Position numbers and translations under genes: made by a program
Notes under the pieces: model-generated
Seen by the model: the letters and a program-made list of their open reading frames with translations, nothing else
The model's database searches: none
What the model was told of the DNA's origin: nothing
Source: CAWEHQ01 sp051001995
GTDB lineage: Bacteria > Actinomycetota > Thermoleophilia > Solirubrobacterales > Thermoleophilaceae
Length of the DNA: 6,890 nt
Direction: 5' to 3'
Assembly (NCBI GenBank): GCA_051001995.1
Contig: JBPCMT010000104.1
Location: 1-6,890 of the forward strand
Shown here: one piece after another, positions 6,033-6,890 of the stretch
Numbering within the stretch: the first letter of the stretch is position 1
How the letters are laid out: each line of letters starts with the position of its first letter

Positions 6033-6890
6033 CCCGGATCTTGCAGTAGTCGTTGCGGGGTGACGCTGCGAGGGCATTGGGTGTGAGTCGCGGCTGCGGC
6101 GGGTGCCGCCGGGTGCGCTCGCAAGCGGGCCGGCGAGGTCTGGCGTTCGTCGCGCCGGCGGTTGAGCGCGGCTGGCGGGCCGTCTGGGGGTAGGGCTCGT
6201 CGCGGCGGTCGGCGCCGGGTGGGCGGCTGGTTGTCGTGTGGCCCGGCGCAGCTCTCAGGCGGGCGCTGGGAGCGCTCGGGCGCGCGCGAACGCGTCGATC
6301 AGCGCGTCGCGCCAGGGCCAGCGCGCGTCAATGCGCAGGATCGCTGTGCGGGCGTGGAAGGCGAGGCGCGCGGCGACGTGCAGCAGTCGGTAGCGCAGGC
6401 GCTTGGGCTCGCAGCGCGCGAGCTCGCCGGTCAGCGTGAGGCGTTGGGTCCAGGCGAGCAGATCGTGGGCGATCAGGACGAGCGCCAGCCAGACGCGGTT
6501 GTGCTCGAAGTCGCGGAACGGCAGGTTGCGCAGGCCGGTGTCTTTGTCGTTGCGGATGTGGTCTTCGCAGCGGGCGCGCTGGCGGTGACGGCGCTCGAGA
6601 ACCTGAATATTCGGGTCGGGTTGGTTGGTCAAGGTGGCCTGGAAGCGGTGGCCGTCGTGGTCGGTAAAGGACAGTTGGGCACCGGGATGCGCGCGCTCGC
6701 GCCTGACGATCACGCGCGATCCGGTCGGCCATGAGCCGAGGTCCAGCAGGTCGGTGATCTCGCAGATCTGTCCGTTGGCGCGCGGGGTGCCGTCCGTCGC
6801 CAGCGCCCCGATCCACTGCGTTTCGGGGACCTGCAAGATCGCGGCGCGCACCGCCTCCGAGAGCTCGTAGCCGACCGAGTAGCGCAGCCG
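6033..6890 (-). mobile_element. IS1380-family insertion sequence, 3' half, cut by the window edge
   Basis: The element is defined by the transposase at 6255-6890. The outer end is proposed at about 6033, where CCCGGATCTTGCAG begins; ends of this type are remembered for actinobacterial IS1380 relatives. CTAG (6029-6032) directly abuts it and could be a 4-base target duplication. About 220 bases of non-coding DNA lie between this end and the transposase stop. The other end is outside the window, so neither the inverted repeat nor the duplication can be confirmed. Confidence 0.5.
6255..6890 (-). CDS. IS1380-family transposase, C-terminal part (5' end outside the window)
   Basis: The last 211 residues of a DDE transposase that cuts and joins the ends of its insertion sequence. 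The minus-strand frame is open from base 6890 to a TGA at 6255-6257 and has no start in the window. Diagnostic segments are CEDHIRNDKDTGLRNLPF, with the probable catalytic Glu (about residue 109, codon 6566-6564), then FEHNRVWLALVLIAHDLLAWTQ (in the family this Asn/Trp-rich block follows the Glu), and a basic C-terminal tail. IS1380-family transposases are around 450 aa, so roughly half lies beyond the right edge. No frameshift is visible. Its product convergently faces the operon. Confidence 0.85.
   Translation of the reverse strand, partial: RLRYSVGYELSEAVRAAILQVPETQWIGALATDGTPRANGQICEITDLLDLGSWPTGSRVIVRRERAHPGAQLSFTDHDGHRFQATLTNQPDPNIQVLERRHRQRARCEDHIRNDKDTGLRNLPFRDFEHNRVWLALVLIAHDLLAWTQRLTLTGELARCEPKRLRYRLLHVAARLAFHARTAILRIDARWPWRDALIDAFARARALPAPA

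Noticed and set aside
6162..6734. 190-residue plus-strand open frame over the IS1380 transposase
   Set aside because: It is antisense to a recognised transposase with its catalytic Glu segment.
1..6890. CRISPR array, tRNA or rRNA gene
   Set aside because: No regularly spaced direct repeats and no recognisable structural RNA sequence were seen.

Overview
High-GC DNA, most likely from an actinobacterium (Actinomycetota; a Thermoleophilia-like lineage is possible but not provable here). The evidence is the strong G/C third-position bias, GTG starts, stop/start overlaps and the style of the insertion-sequence genes. The window is a four-gene operon lying between insertion-sequence (IS) debris on the left and an IS1380-family transposase on the right.

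Left edge (1-about 400, minus strand): a chimeric transposase relic. An IS481-type leader, hairpin and N-terminus run in frame into the middle of an IS30-family transposase that leaves the window at base 1. A candidate promoter sits inside nested inverted repeats at 399-457.

Core (529-5335, plus strand): four genes with 4-base overlaps or a 1-base gap, so almost certainly one transcript. In order they are an uncharacterised protein A1 (376 aa), a DyP-type haem peroxidase (362 aa) with the catalytic Asp, distal Arg and proximal His all recognisable, an uncharacterised 533-aa protein B with a His/Trp-rich block, and a second uncharacterised protein A2 (330 aa) that is a diverged paralogue of A1. 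None has a visible signal peptide or membrane segment, so a cytoplasmic oxidative system or complex is the simplest reading. No encapsulin and no encapsulin-targeting tail is visible. The substrate cannot be read from the sequence. This operon is the best candidate in the window for an undescribed system: a peroxidase plus a conserved protein B plus two unequal copies of protein A.

Right side: 5337-6032 is mostly non-coding or decayed. It holds a weak minus-strand coding remnant and an imperfect inverted repeat. From about 6033 to the right edge lies an IS1380-family element with the C-terminal half of its transposase on the minus strand. IS sequences on both sides are consistent with, but do not prove, horizontal acquisition of the operon.
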